From: an uncultured Butyricicoccus sp.
GTDB taxonomy: Bacteria > Bacillota > Clostridia > Oscillospirales > Butyricicoccaceae
Reading direction: 5' to 3'
DNA: 33,940 nt
Assembly: GCA_910584935.1 (NCBI GenBank)
Contig: CAJUDU010000022.1
Coordinates: forward strand, 1-33,940
Below, piece by piece: positions 15,746 through 23,372 of this stretch; position 1 is the first letter of the stretch, and every line of letters begins with the position of its first letter. Below the pieces are notes generated by a model. The model was given only the letters and a program-made list of their open reading frames with translations. It was not told the DNA's origin and ran no database searches. A program made the translations under genes and the position numbers.

Positions 15746-15794
15746 ACTGCGGTATGCTGCCCCATGGATGGCAAGCATACCGCAGTCTTTTTTC
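15746..15794. terminator. Terminator after the HEPN gene
   Basis: ACTGCGGTATGCTGCC (15746-15761) pairs with GGCAAGCATACCGCAGT with one bulged base. It is followed by CTTTTTTCT on the plus strand. The reverse direction has a weaker T-rich flank. Confidence 0.9.
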
Positions 15795-15862
15795 TAATTC
15801 ATTCTGCGTTTTTTAATAGAAATGGCAATGCCTGCGCTGGAAACCATGAGAATTTTGTTCAC
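15794..15862 (-). CDS. Possible 22-residue hydrophobic/basic peptide
   Basis: On the minus strand a GTG (15862-15860) is preceded by GAGGAG at about 4 nt. It opens 22 codons: a hydrophobic core (ILMVSSAGIAISI) ending in KKRR, stop TAG at 15796-15794. A TATTCT with a TG extension lies just upstream. It would end at the HEPN terminator. Very short ORFs arise by chance, so this is only a candidate. Confidence 0.22.
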   Translation of the reverse strand: MNKILMVSSAGIAISIKKRRMN

Positions 15863-16289
15863 CGTTCTCCTCAAGTATAGAATACCAGATTTTTTCTAAA
15901 AAATAGATATAGTTCGGATAAAATAAAAAACTTGTGATTTGTTCTATCGCCTGCACAAACCGCACTGACAAAACTGAATGCGCTGCAAAAGTGTTGCGAA
16001 AACTGAGCTGATTAAATCATTACATCTGAATCAATCAAATGCGCACCCTTATTATTATGGATGCGCATTCTTTATGTTGTATGCAAAAATGCTGCGGATG
16101 TACTTTTTTATGATTTGCCTATCCTATCACCCTGAAAGTGAAATTCAGGAATATAACATTTCATCTGTATATCGCTTATGCAACAAATCTACTGGGGATT
16201 TGGATGATTATTCGTGTGCTGTAACCCGACTTTGTAATATATGCACAAAAATTAATCTCTATTGTCGTGTAAATCCACCAATAATATGC
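15863..16289. other. A/T-rich gap without a supportable gene
   Basis: No coding region with a ribosome binding site and plausible composition is seen here. One hairpin is present: AATGCGCA (16038-16045) with TGCGCATT (16062-16069), extended inside by CC/GG, followed by CTTTATGTT. A 108-codon frame at 15978-16304 has cysteine- and tyrosine-rich, atypical composition and runs through the promoter of the next operon, so it is not called. Confidence 0.5.
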
Positions 16290-16317
16290 TTGCATTTCCT
16301 TTGAAATGCGCTATAAT
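16290..16317 (+). promoter_or_regulatory. Promoter of the small-protein array with an embedded palindrome
   Basis: TTGCAT (16290-16295), a 16-bp spacer and a perfect TATAAT (16312-16317). Perfect 7-bp inverted arms GCATTTC (16292-16298) and GAAATGC (16303-16309), 4 nt apart, fill the region between and over the -35, a position typical for a repressor operator. The leader to the first ATG is about 60 nt. Confidence 0.7.
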
Positions 16318-16384
16318 AATACCCGTAAACAGAAAACAAACCACCGAGGCGTGAACCAAACGCGAATCTCAGGAGGAAACAATA

Positions 16385-16495
16385 ATGAACAAAAAAACTT
16401 ATTTTCAGCAGCTTTGTGAATTGAATTATTCTGCAACCCTGATGAACCATGGCTATATGATAAAAGGCAATATGTTATCTCGCCATGGCAAATGA
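16385..16495 (+). CDS. Small protein, array member 1 (36 residues)
   Basis: The gene starts at an ATG with a perfect AGGAGG 8 nt upstream. The product begins MNKKTYFQQLCELNYSATL and shares the pattern K-x-x-F-QQL-x3-NY-x-ATLMNHGY-x2-K-x2-MLS...K with the three following genes (about two thirds identical). Many nucleotide differences from members 2-4 are synonymous (ACC/ACT, AAC/AAT, CTG/TTG, AAA/AAG), which argues that the protein is under selection. There is no signal peptide, clear transmembrane helix or cysteine pair. Function is not recognised. It is the most diverged member and first in the operon. Confidence 0.8.
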   Translation: MNKKTYFQQLCELNYSATLMNHGYMIKGNMLSRHGK

Positions 16496-16542
16496 TTTGA
16501 TACATCAACCTTTCTTATGATACAAATGGAGGTTATAAAACC

Positions 16543-16650
16543 ATGAAAAAGAATTTCTTTCAGCAGCTTTATGCTGTAAACTATGCCGCTACTTTGATGA
16601 ATCATGGCTATGCCGTCAAGGACGGTATGCTGTCCCACTACGGCAAGTAA
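16543..16650 (+). CDS. Small protein, array member 2 (35 residues)
   Basis: The product begins MKKNFFQQLYAVNYAATLMN and continues HGYAVKDGMLSHYGK. TGGAGG lies 10 nt before the ATG. The gene and its following spacer are identical base for base to member 3, marking a recent duplication. It is a basic, Tyr/Asn/Gln-rich peptide with a probable helix over FFQQLYAVNYAATLM. Function is unknown; one could imagine a signalling peptide, antimicrobial peptide or small regulatory protein, but nothing in the sequence decides. Confidence 0.82.
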   Translation: MKKNFFQQLYAVNYAATLMNHGYAVKDGMLSHYGK

Positions 16651-16695
16651 TTTGACTCACCTTTCTTGTTTCGATATTTTGGAGGTTATAAAACC

Positions 16696-16803
16696 ATGAA
16701 AAAGAATTTCTTTCAGCAGCTTTATGCTGTAAACTATGCCGCTACTTTGATGAATCATGGCTATGCCGTCAAGGACGGTATGCTGTCCCACTACGGCAAG
16801 TAA
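16696..16803 (+). CDS. Small protein, array member 3 (35 residues)
   Basis: The protein and DNA are identical to member 2, including the 45-bp spacer and the ribosome binding site TGGAGG. It lies exactly 153 bp downstream of member 2. Within the operon it would simply raise the dose of the same peptide. Confidence 0.82.
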   Translation: MKKNFFQQLYAVNYAATLMNHGYAVKDGMLSHYGK

Positions 16804-16848
16804 TTTGACTCACCTTTCTTGTTTCGATATTTTGGAGGTTATAAAACC

Positions 16849-16956
16849 ATGAAAAAGAATTTCTTTCAGCAGCTTTATGCTGTAAACTATGCCGCTACTC
16901 TGATGAATCATGGCTATGCCGTCAAGGACGGTATGCTGTCCCGTTACAGCAAGTAA
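16849..16956 (+). CDS. Small protein, array member 4 (35 residues)
   Basis: This member is the same as 2 and 3 except for one silent change (CTG for TTG) and a different tail, LSRYSK instead of LSHYGK. The changes cluster at the 3' end, so this is either the ancestral end copy or has begun to diverge. A terminator starts 18 bp after the stop. Confidence 0.82.
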   Translation: MKKNFFQQLYAVNYAATLMNHGYAVKDGMLSRYSK

Positions 16957-16974
16957 GTAATCCGCAATACCAAA

Positions 16975-17016
16975 GGCGTACACCGGGAATTATCCTCGGT
17001 GTACGCCCTTTTTTTT
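16975..17016 (+). terminator. Terminator of the small-protein array
   Basis: A perfect 11-bp stem GGCGTACACCG/CGGTGTACGCC (16975-16985 with 16997-17007) is followed by C and a run of T. It closes the operon that starts at 16290. Confidence 0.93.
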
Positions 17017-17034
17017 CATATCCATATACGGGTT

Positions 17035-17382
17035 TTATTCTTGATTTTCTTCTTCCCGCCGTTTTTCAATCCATCCGCCTAATTTGCCTAAACCATAAAC
17101 CAAACAAATCAGTAAACCATATTTTACCCACGGGGATGCCAGTTCCTCTTCTAACCCTAACGATAATTTATCATTGATTAAACCTAAAACACCCATGAGA
17201 ATAAAATCAAGCGCAAGCCCTAATACGCCGCCATGCCATACGCCTGACGTAAATCTGCCAAAATATAGTGTTTGTTGCTCTTCTTCGGTTTCTTCTTCCT
17301 CCGCTGCCTCGTCTTGTGCTGTGACTTTAGTTTCTTCCTGTTCCAGCAGCACCGCTTGTTGCTGACGTTCTTTTTCGTCCAT
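17035..17382 (-). CDS. Small membrane protein with an acidic N-terminal region, function unknown
   Basis: From ATG 17382 the product has 115 residues; the frame extends to a TTG at 17430 but that start lacks support. The N-terminal 35 residues are rich in Glu and Gln (EKERQQQAVLLEQEETKV, AEEEETEEEQQ). Two hydrophobic segments follow (VLGLALDFILMGVLGLI and VKYGLLICLVYGLGKL), ending in a charged IEKRREEENQE tail. The layout suggests a two-helix membrane protein with both ends cytoplasmic. No family is recognised. It converges on the small-protein array terminator. Confidence 0.65.
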   Translation of the reverse strand: MDEKERQQQAVLLEQEETKVTAQDEAAEEEETEEEQQTLYFGRFTSGVWHGGVLGLALDFILMGVLGLINDKLSLGLEEELASPWVKYGLLICLVYGLGKLGGWIEKRREEENQE

Positions 17383-17519
17383 GATTCGGTACACATCCTT
17401 TCCGGGTACTCCTGCATTCCAGTATAACAAAAAAACTGCTCTCCGGCAAGCCCCCTGTTATATTAACTTCCAAAAACAAGTATCCGCACATATTCACGTA
17501 AAGTTTACATCAAAAAGCA

Positions 17520-17563
17520 TTGACTTTCTTTGCCGTTTGCTGTACTATCGACAATAGTACAGC
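17520..17563 (+). promoter_or_regulatory. Promoter with a perfect palindromic operator over the -10
   Basis: TTGACT (17520-17525), a 17-bp spacer and TACTAT (17543-17548). Perfect 10-bp inverted arms GCTGTACTAT (17539-17548) and ATAGTACAGC (17554-17563), 5 nt apart, cover the -10 and the expected transcription start. It looks like an operator for a dimeric repressor, although a 5' mRNA hairpin is also possible. Confidence 0.8.
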
Positions 17564-17582
17564 AAAAATCGAGGGAGAATGT

Positions 17583-18077
17583 ATGTTACAAGAACTTTTT
17601 GACTGGCTGCTCGGCGCAGGCAAAGAAGCTGCGCTGTTTATGATTTCTATGCTGCCGCTGATTGAACTGCGCGGCGCTGTGCCAATCGGTTTGGCTGCTG
17701 GTATGCCATGGTATGAAGTGCTGCCCATTTGCTATCTTGGCAATTTATTGCCGATTCCTTTTGTGTTAATGTTCGGCGTGCGCCTGCTCGACTGGCTGGC
17801 AACACTGAAACCGTTTGCCAAAATCGCTGCCGGTTACAAGAAAAAACTGTTGGGCAAATCAACTGAGGTGACAAAGTATGCCCGCATTGGCTTATTCTTA
17901 TTTGTTGCTGTGCCATTGCCTGGCACTGGCGCATGGTCTGGCGCAGTCATTGCCACTTTACTCAAAATGCCACTGCGAAAAGCATTTCTATCCATCGCTT
18001 TGGGCGTTGTCACCGCAGGCGTAATTATGTCCGTTGGCACACATGGCATTTTAAGTGTCTTTGGCTTTGGCGGCTAA
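17583..18077 (+). CDS. Small multidrug-export family (PF06695/COG2426) membrane protein
   Basis: From ATG 17583 the product has 164 residues with about four to five hydrophobic segments. Family motifs are LPLIELRGAVPIGLAAGMPW near the N-terminus and the central VPLPGTGAWSGA loop, re-entrant-loop features also seen in DedA/VTT-related proteins. The 'small multidrug export' name rests on weak functional evidence in the family. The frame is open from 17520, but that extension covers the promoter and operator; GAGGGAG precedes 17583. A repressor site over the promoter implies inducible expression. A 35-residue hydrophobic peptide gene follows after 40 bp. Confidence 0.85.
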   Translation: MLQELFDWLLGAGKEAALFMISMLPLIELRGAVPIGLAAGMPWYEVLPICYLGNLLPIPFVLMFGVRLLDWLATLKPFAKIAAGYKKKLLGKSTEVTKYARIGLFLFVAVPLPGTGAWSGAVIATLLKMPLRKAFLSIALGVVTAGVIMSVGTHGILSVFGFGG

Positions 18078-18117
18078 AAAAACTTCCCGCTTATGGGCGC
18101 GAAACGAGGTGAATCAC

Positions 18118-18225
18118 TTGAAAAAAGGGCTTTCTATTGGTGTATTTGTGCTTGGGCTGTGTTTAACCTGCATTAGCACTGCCACCATGATTCTTGGCGC
18201 AATCGGCATTGGACACAAAGATTAA
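18118..18225 (+). CDS. 35-residue hydrophobic peptide (single transmembrane helix)
   Basis: A TTG start with GAGGTGA 5 nt upstream opens 35 codons: MKKGLSIGVFVLGLCLTCIS, then a second hydrophobic half ending GIGHKD. Lys2-Lys3 precede a continuous hydrophobic span of about 28 residues, giving one N-in transmembrane helix or an uncleaved signal. It shares the transcript of the multidrug-export family gene and ends just before a terminator, as small accessory subunits often do. No homologue is recognised. Confidence 0.55.
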   Translation: MKKGLSIGVFVLGLCLTCISTATMILGAIGIGHKD

Positions 18226-18227
18226 AA

Positions 18228-18277
18228 GAAAACCATTGGCATATCCGGCTTTCTTCCGGCTGCCAATGGTTTTTTTC
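18228..18277. terminator. Bidirectional terminator between the export operon and polC
   Basis: The stem AAAACCATTGGCA/TGCCAATGGTTTT with an inner CCGG/CCGG pairing is followed by T on the plus strand and by T (from the A run) on the minus strand. It separates convergent genes and abuts the polC stop. Confidence 0.9.
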
Positions 18278-21200
18278 TTATGCAAACAGGCTGATTTGAG
18301 TTGTTTTGGGCATGGAACCTAATGCACCGATTTCGGTCAGCGTTTCTACCACCGATTTCGATACTTTACTGCACCGCACCAGCAGCTCTTCCGCAGATAG
18401 GAATTGCCCGTTTTTGCGTTCCTCTACAATATTCAGCGCGGCTTGTTCGCCTACACCTGGCATGGCGGTAAACGGCGGAATTAAGCCATCCCCTTCTACC
18501 AGAAATGTTGCTGCATCGGATTTGTAAATGTCCATGGGTTTAAAGTGAAATCCGCGCCGGTAAAATTCATGTACCACTTCTACTGTGACTTGGGTTTCCT
18601 TTTCTGCTGCGGATATCGTCTTTTCCCGTTCCTTTTGCTGCAATTCCCGATACTTTGCAACACAAATATCATCGCCTTTGACCATGCAGGAAGCATCAAA
18701 CCCTTTTGCACGGATGGAAAAATACGCGGAATAAAACGCTAACGGCTGATGCACCTTGAACCATGCAATGCGATATGCCATCATAACATAGGCAACCGCA
18801 TGCGCCTTCGGGAACATATATTTTATCTTTTTGCAGGAATTAATATACCATTCCGGCACTTGCTGCGCCTGCATTGCCTGTTCCCATTCTGGCTTTAAGC
18901 CTTTGCCTTTGCGCACACTTTCCATAATCGTGAAACTTAGTTTGGGTTGTACCCCTTTCAAAATCAGATAATTCATAATATCATCACGGCAGCAAATGCA
19001 GTCCGCTAAGCCGATGCCCTGATGCACCAAATCCTGTGCGTTGCCAAGCCATACATCCGTACCATGGGATAGCCCCGAAATCGATACAAGCTCCGCAAAA
19101 GTGGACGGCTTGGTTTCGCTGACCATGCCGCGCACAAATTTTGTGCCAAATTCCGGCACCGCAATGCAGCCTAAATCCCCTAAAATTGTATCTGGTGTAT
19201 CATCAATATAATGCAGGGCTTTGCAGGAGGTAAAAAGACTCATAACATCTGGGTCATCGAGTGGGATTTGCTGCGCATCAACCCCTGTGATGTTTTCCAT
19301 ATGCCGGATGATTGTCGGGTCATCATGCCCCAGTTCATCTAGCTTGAGTAAATTTTCATCAATGGAGTGATAATCAAAATGAGTGGTGATAATCTCCGAA
19401 TTAGGGTCATCCGCTGGATGCTGCACCGGACAGAAATCATAAATCTCCACTTCCTTTGGTACCACAACAATGCCGCCAGGATGTTGCCCGGAGGTACGGC
19501 GCACCCCTGTGCAGCCCGCCGTAAGCCGGTTTTCTTCTGCCCGCGAACAGGATAAACCCCGTTCTTCCATATACTTTTTCACATAACCATATGCTGTTTT
19601 TTCCGCGACTGTGCCGATTGTGCCCGCACGGAATACATGGTCATGCCCAAATAATTCCCCGGTGTACCAATGGATTTTGCCTTGGTATTCACCAGAAAAG
19701 TTCAAGTCAATATCTGGAACCTTGTCTCCCTCAAACCCTAAGAACGTTTCAAAGGGAATGCCAAACCCTTGCTTGGTGAGCGGCTTGCCGCAATTGGGGC
19801 AAACTTTATCCGGCAAATCTACCCCGCAGGAATATTCATCATGCCATTCTATATATTTATCATCTGGGCATAAATAATGCGGCGGCAAAGAATTGACTTC
19901 GGTGATATCCGCTGTGAACGCGGCAAAAGAAGAACCAACCGAACCGCGTGAACCGACCAAATAACCATCCGCCAGCGATTTGGTCACAAGTTTTTGTGCG
20001 ATGATATACATGACCGCATAGCCGTTGCCGATGATGGAATTTAACTCCCTGTCCAGCCGCTGCTGTACCAGTTCAGGCAATGGGTCGCCATAAATGCGCC
20101 GTGCTTTCTCATAACTCATATTGCGCAAATCATCTTCCGCGCCTTCAATCGTTGGCGGGTAGTTCTCCCGTGGGACTGGGCGTACATCTTCACACATATC
20201 CGCGATTTTATTCGTGTTTGTCACCACCACTTCATAGGCGCGGTCTGTCCCTAAATAAGAAAACTCTTCCAGCATCTCATCAGTGGTATGCAGGTATAAT
20301 GGCGCTTGGTTGTCCGCATCGGAAAAGCCTTGTCCCGCCATTAAAATCCGCCGAAATGCTTCATCTTCGGGTTCCAGGAAATGCACATCGCCCGTTGCAC
20401 AACATGGTATGCCAAGTTCATCGGCAAGCTGTAAAATCCGGCGGTTATAATCGCGCAGTTCCTCTTCGTCTTTCGCAATGCCTTTGCCAATCATAAAACG
20501 GTTGTTGCCAACCGGCTGGATTTCCAGATAATCATAAAATGACGCAATGCGTTTCAGTTCCTCATGGCTGGCGCCGGATACCATCGCCTGGAACAGTTCC
20601 CCCGCCTCACACGCGGAACCAAAAATAAGCCCTTCACGGTGTTTGATTAACTCTGAACGCGGAATCAGTGGCTTTTTATAAAAATAATCCAAATAACTGT
20701 ATGAAATCAGTTTATACAGGTTTTTTAACCCAACCTGATTTTTAACCAGAATGATAAAATGACGGCGGCTTAAGTTTTTCAGGGAAGTCGATTTTTCCCG
20801 CGCACCTGCCAGCAAGGGATTAATATCTGAAAGATTTACCGCGTGATATTCACGGCATAGCTTATCCGCCAGCTTTATCCAAATGCGTGCCAGCACCATG
20901 GCATCTTCGCTTGCGCGGTGGTGCTCAAATGGCCCCACCGCAAGCTCCTTTGCCAGGATATTCAGCTTGTGCTTGCTTAAATGCGGCAATAAAATGCGGG
21001 ACATTTCCAGGGTGTCTATTGAGGTAAATTCGGCTGTGATTTGCAGTTTTTCACACGCCGCACGCAGAAAAGACATATCAAACCCCGCATTATGGGCAAC
21101 CAATGCGCGCCCAGATGCAAATTCCAGAAAACGCGGCAAAGCCGCTGCCAGTTCTGGCGCATTTGCAACGGTTTCATCTGAAATGCCGGTTAATTCTGTG

Positions 21201-22621
21201 ATTTCCGGCGGAATGGGCTTGTGGGGATTGACATAGGTTTGGAATGTGTCGATAATCTGTCCATCCCGCACCAGTACGGCTGCAATTTCTGTGATTTCTT
21301 CTAAAGATGGCTTTAACCCTGTGGTTTCCAGGTCAAAAACAATCACTTCACCATTCAAAGGCGCATCACCGCTGCCACGCACCACGGAAACACCCGCGCT
21401 GTCATTGACATAATATGCCTCCACACCATACAGGATTTTTAAATCAATCTTATCCCGCTCAACGGCGTGCATCGCGTCAGGGTATGCCTGCGCTACACCA
21501 TGGTCAGTGATTGCCATTGCAGTATGCCCCCATAATTTAGCGCGCTTCATCAGCGCTTTGGTCGGCGCAATGCCGTCCATCGCACTCATGTTAGTATGCA
21601 AATGCAGTTCCACCCGCTTTTTTTCGGCTTTGTCCATCCGGACTTTCTTTTTTGCCTTGACAATGCCAGTCGGTTCTAAAATGCTTTCCTTTTCATAGGT
21701 ATCATAGGTGATTTTGCCCTGCACTGTGACATATGCACCGGTTTTCAGCAATGGGATGACCGGTTCTGCCTGCTCTTTGGATAAAAACTTGGATACCCGC
21801 ACAGAGTTTGTATTGTCTGTGATATCAAACGAAATTTTTACCCATTCTTTTCCGCTTTTTTTGGAAACAATCTCACGGTGGTCTACAAAGAAAATTTCCC
21901 CTTCTATCGTCACCCGGTCAAATTCGTCCATGGCATCCCGGATTGCGATGGGCTGGTCAGTATACAGCTTGCCGAAAATCAGGTTCTCATCCGCAACCTT
22001 TTCCACCTTCTGCCGCTGGAACGGACGGTTTTCCCCACTCGGCTTGGGCTTTGGCTTTTTGGATGGCGCTGGGTCAGGTATCTGCTGCGCTGCCTGCGCT
22101 AACGCCTGCTGACGCGCCGTGCGCTGAGCTTCTATGGCGGCTTTTGCTGTCTGTTCATCAAATGGCACCGCAACAACTGGTATATTTAATCCGGTTTCTG
22201 CACGGATGCGGTCTGCCAGCGAATGCAATGTCAAATGCAAATAATCCTGTGCCGCATCACTCATGGAAATATGTAGCTCACCATCTTTTGTTTTCCATTC
22301 ACTGTCTGCCAGCAGCCCGCGGGCAGAGGGCTTTTCATCATAAAGCCAGTCGCGCAATGTGTGCAAATAGCTTTCGGTCAGCCCTTCTAATTCATACCGC
22401 GGCGAAATACGCATACGGGTCAGCGCATATGCCTTTGCAATCAGGTGTTCCAGCAAATGCAGTACCTTCACTGGCACAATATCCGGAAAGCCAACATGGC
22501 AAATCATTGTTTTTTTGTCCTGACTGACCGCAAGCGACTGCACCTCGCCAGCGGAAAAATATGTCTTCTCCTGTTCCTGCACCTGGCAGCGTTCAAAAAT
22601 ATCAGCTAATGCGGTTGTCAT
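18278..22621 (-). CDS. polC: DNA polymerase III alpha subunit, Gram-positive PolC type
   Basis: This is the main replicative polymerase with proofreading. The 1447-residue product has the PolC order: N-terminal domain (1 to about 210), OB fold (VTIEGEIFFVDHREIV), a PHP domain (ELHLHTNMSAMDG) split by a DnaQ-type 3'-5' exonuclease (VIVFDLETTGLKPSLEEITE, VAHNAGFDMSFL), then the polymerase core. The core carries the PolC zinc cluster (CGVDLPDKVCPNCGKPL), the catalytic PDIDLNFSGE, and late helix-hairpin-helix MPGVGEQAALNIV. The C-terminus QISLFA is a beta-clamp-binding motif. AAGGAG precedes the ATG by 5 nt. It is the last gene of the minus-strand housekeeping cluster and 10 bp after the unknown gene at 22632. 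Length is normal. Confidence 0.97.
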   Translation of the reverse strand: MTTALADIFERCQVQEQEKTYFSAGEVQSLAVSQDKKTMICHVGFPDIVPVKVLHLLEHLIAKAYALTRMRISPRYELEGLTESYLHTLRDWLYDEKPSARGLLADSEWKTKDGELHISMSDAAQDYLHLTLHSLADRIRAETGLNIPVVAVPFDEQTAKAAIEAQRTARQQALAQAAQQIPDPAPSKKPKPKPSGENRPFQRQKVEKVADENLIFGKLYTDQPIAIRDAMDEFDRVTIEGEIFFVDHREIVSKKSGKEWVKISFDITDNTNSVRVSKFLSKEQAEPVIPLLKTGAYVTVQGKITYDTYEKESILEPTGIVKAKKKVRMDKAEKKRVELHLHTNMSAMDGIAPTKALMKRAKLWGHTAMAITDHGVAQAYPDAMHAVERDKIDLKILYGVEAYYVNDSAGVSVVRGSGDAPLNGEVIVFDLETTGLKPSLEEITEIAAVLVRDGQIIDTFQTYVNPHKPIPPEITELTGISDETVANAPELAAALPRFLEFASGRALVAHNAGFDMSFLRAACEKLQITAEFTSIDTLEMSRILLPHLSKHKLNILAKELAVGPFEHHRASEDAMVLARIWIKLADKLCREYHAVNLSDINPLLAGAREKSTSLKNLSRRHFIILVKNQVGLKNLYKLISYSYLDYFYKKPLIPRSELIKHREGLIFGSACEAGELFQAMVSGASHEELKRIASFYDYLEIQPVGNNRFMIGKGIAKDEEELRDYNRRILQLADELGIPCCATGDVHFLEPEDEAFRRILMAGQGFSDADNQAPLYLHTTDEMLEEFSYLGTDRAYEVVVTNTNKIADMCEDVRPVPRENYPPTIEGAEDDLRNMSYEKARRIYGDPLPELVQQRLDRELNSIIGNGYAVMYIIAQKLVTKSLADGYLVGSRGSVGSSFAAFTADITEVNSLPPHYLCPDDKYIEWHDEYSCGVDLPDKVCPNCGKPLTKQGFGIPFETFLGFEGDKVPDIDLNFSGEYQGKIHWYTGELFGHDHVFRAGTIGTVAEKTAYGYVKKYMEERGLSCSRAEENRLTAGCTGVRRTSGQHPGGIVVVPKEVEIYDFCPVQHPADDPNSEIITTHFDYHSIDENLLKLDELGHDDPTIIRHMENITGVDAQQIPLDDPDVMSLFTSCKALHYIDDTPDTILGDLGCIAVPEFGTKFVRGMVSETKPSTFAELVSISGLSHGTDVWLGNAQDLVHQGIGLADCICCRDDIMNYLILKGVQPKLSFTIMESVRKGKGLKPEWEQAMQAQQVPEWYINSCKKIKYMFPKAHAVAYVMMAYRIAWFKVHQPLAFYSAYFSIRAKGFDASCMVKGDDICVAKYRELQQKEREKTISAAEKETQVTVEVVHEFYRRGFHFKPMDIYKSDAATFLVEGDGLIPPFTAMPGVGEQAALNIVEERKNGQFLSAEELLVRCSKVSKSVVETLTEIGALGSMPKTTQISLFA

Positions 22622-22631
22622 GATAACTCCT

Positions 22632-22994
22632 TCACATATTCTTCAGCCTGAAGTATGTCATACTATGGATTGGCACACCATTTTTTGTGTATTTCCCAAA
22701 TCCCCAGGCAACCTCCCGTTGCATTACCGTGTAAAAAACCAGCAGTCCAAAAAATTGCCCGGACTGATACGGATTGCCGCCACAGGCGGCGGCAATCGGC
22801 GCAAATGGTGTGCCGCTCCAGTCATTCCCAGGCATCCAGCCCGCGGTATGGATTTCATCGCCTGAAATCATCTGATCAATCCGGGAAACTGCCGCCTGAA
22901 AATCACTGGCACTCATATGCGCGCACCAGCGCTGGAAATCTCTTTCATGGGGCAGTTTGCTTACGGGCTTCATGGTTTGGATATCATACAGCAT
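22632..22994 (-). CDS. Conserved-looking protein of unknown function, pair member B
   Basis: The 120-residue product contains FQRWCAHMSASDFQAAVSRI, GDEIHTAGWMPGNDWSG, and a Tyr/Phe-rich C-terminal half (GQFFGLLVFYTVMQREVAWG, VPIHSMTYFRLKN). It looks like a compact soluble alpha/beta domain with a conserved IHTAGWMPG core. Its ATG abuts the stop of the upstream DUF1413-like gene (TAAATG), with AGGAGG inside that gene's end, so the two are tightly coupled. It lies between ispG and polC, where the usual neighbours are proS or nothing. A toxin-like role beside a ribbon-helix-helix protein is an inference only. Confidence 0.65.
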   Translation of the reverse strand: MLYDIQTMKPVSKLPHERDFQRWCAHMSASDFQAAVSRIDQMISGDEIHTAGWMPGNDWSGTPFAPIAAACGGNPYQSGQFFGLLVFYTVMQREVAWGFGKYTKNGVPIHSMTYFRLKNM

Positions 22995-23342
22995 TTATGC
23001 TTCCTCCTTTTGGTACCACTGCACATTGCTGCGCTTGTTCAGCGCCTGCACCCCTGGCACAACCCCTGCCCGCACGGCATCGTAAAAGGCACGCCCCATA
23101 GACAAACGAATACGGGTTTCCAGCGCACCCCATGCCGCATTTCCAAATAATGTCTTTATGCTGAATTCCCCGGCCGGCGCTGCCTGCACCAGGCTGCAAA
23201 GCTGCGCATATGCCGCGTCATACGCGGGATCTTTCACAACAATGCTTTTGATATAATGCGGTAAACTCATGCCTTTTGCTTTTGCCTCCCCTTCCAGCGC
23301 AATTTTTTGCTGATTGGTTGCGGAAAATGAAATAATTGCCAT
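22995..23342 (-). CDS. Ribbon-helix-helix N-terminus plus DUF1413-like C-terminus, pair member A
   Basis: The 115-residue product begins MAIISFSATNQQKIALEGEA with LPHYIKSIVV, the look of a ribbon-helix-helix (CopG/Arc type) DNA-binding antitoxin. Residues about 60-110 (FSIKTLFGNAAWGALETRIR, SMGRAFYDAVRAG, NVQWYQK) resemble DUF1413. AGGAGG precedes the ATG. It has its own promoter just upstream and is coupled to member B. Such RHH-plus-effector pairs often regulate themselves. The domain names are by eye and should be confirmed. Confidence 0.7.
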   Translation of the reverse strand: MAIISFSATNQQKIALEGEAKAKGMSLPHYIKSIVVKDPAYDAAYAQLCSLVQAAPAGEFSIKTLFGNAAWGALETRIRLSMGRAFYDAVRAGVVPGVQALNKRSNVQWYQKEEA

Positions 23343-23372
23343 GGCAACAGCACCTCCTGCTTTGATACTGTT

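Larger units (their letters stand above)
16527..16956 (+). repeat. 153-bp tandem repeat, three units
   Basis: Units begin at the TGGAGG sites before 16543, 16696 and 16849. Units 1 and 2 are identical across the coding part and the inter-gene spacer. Unit 3 differs by a handful of bases near its 3' end. Each unit is a complete ribosome-binding-site-plus-gene cassette. Confidence 0.92.

Noticed and set aside
15978..16304. 108-residue plus-strand frame before the small-protein array
   Set aside because: It has no ribosome binding site, unusual Cys/Tyr-rich composition, and it overlaps the -35 and palindrome of the array promoter.
16527..16956. CRISPR or satellite interpretation of the 153-bp repeats
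   Set aside because: Each unit is a complete gene with ribosome binding site, and the changes relative to member 1 are mostly synonymous at conserved residues.
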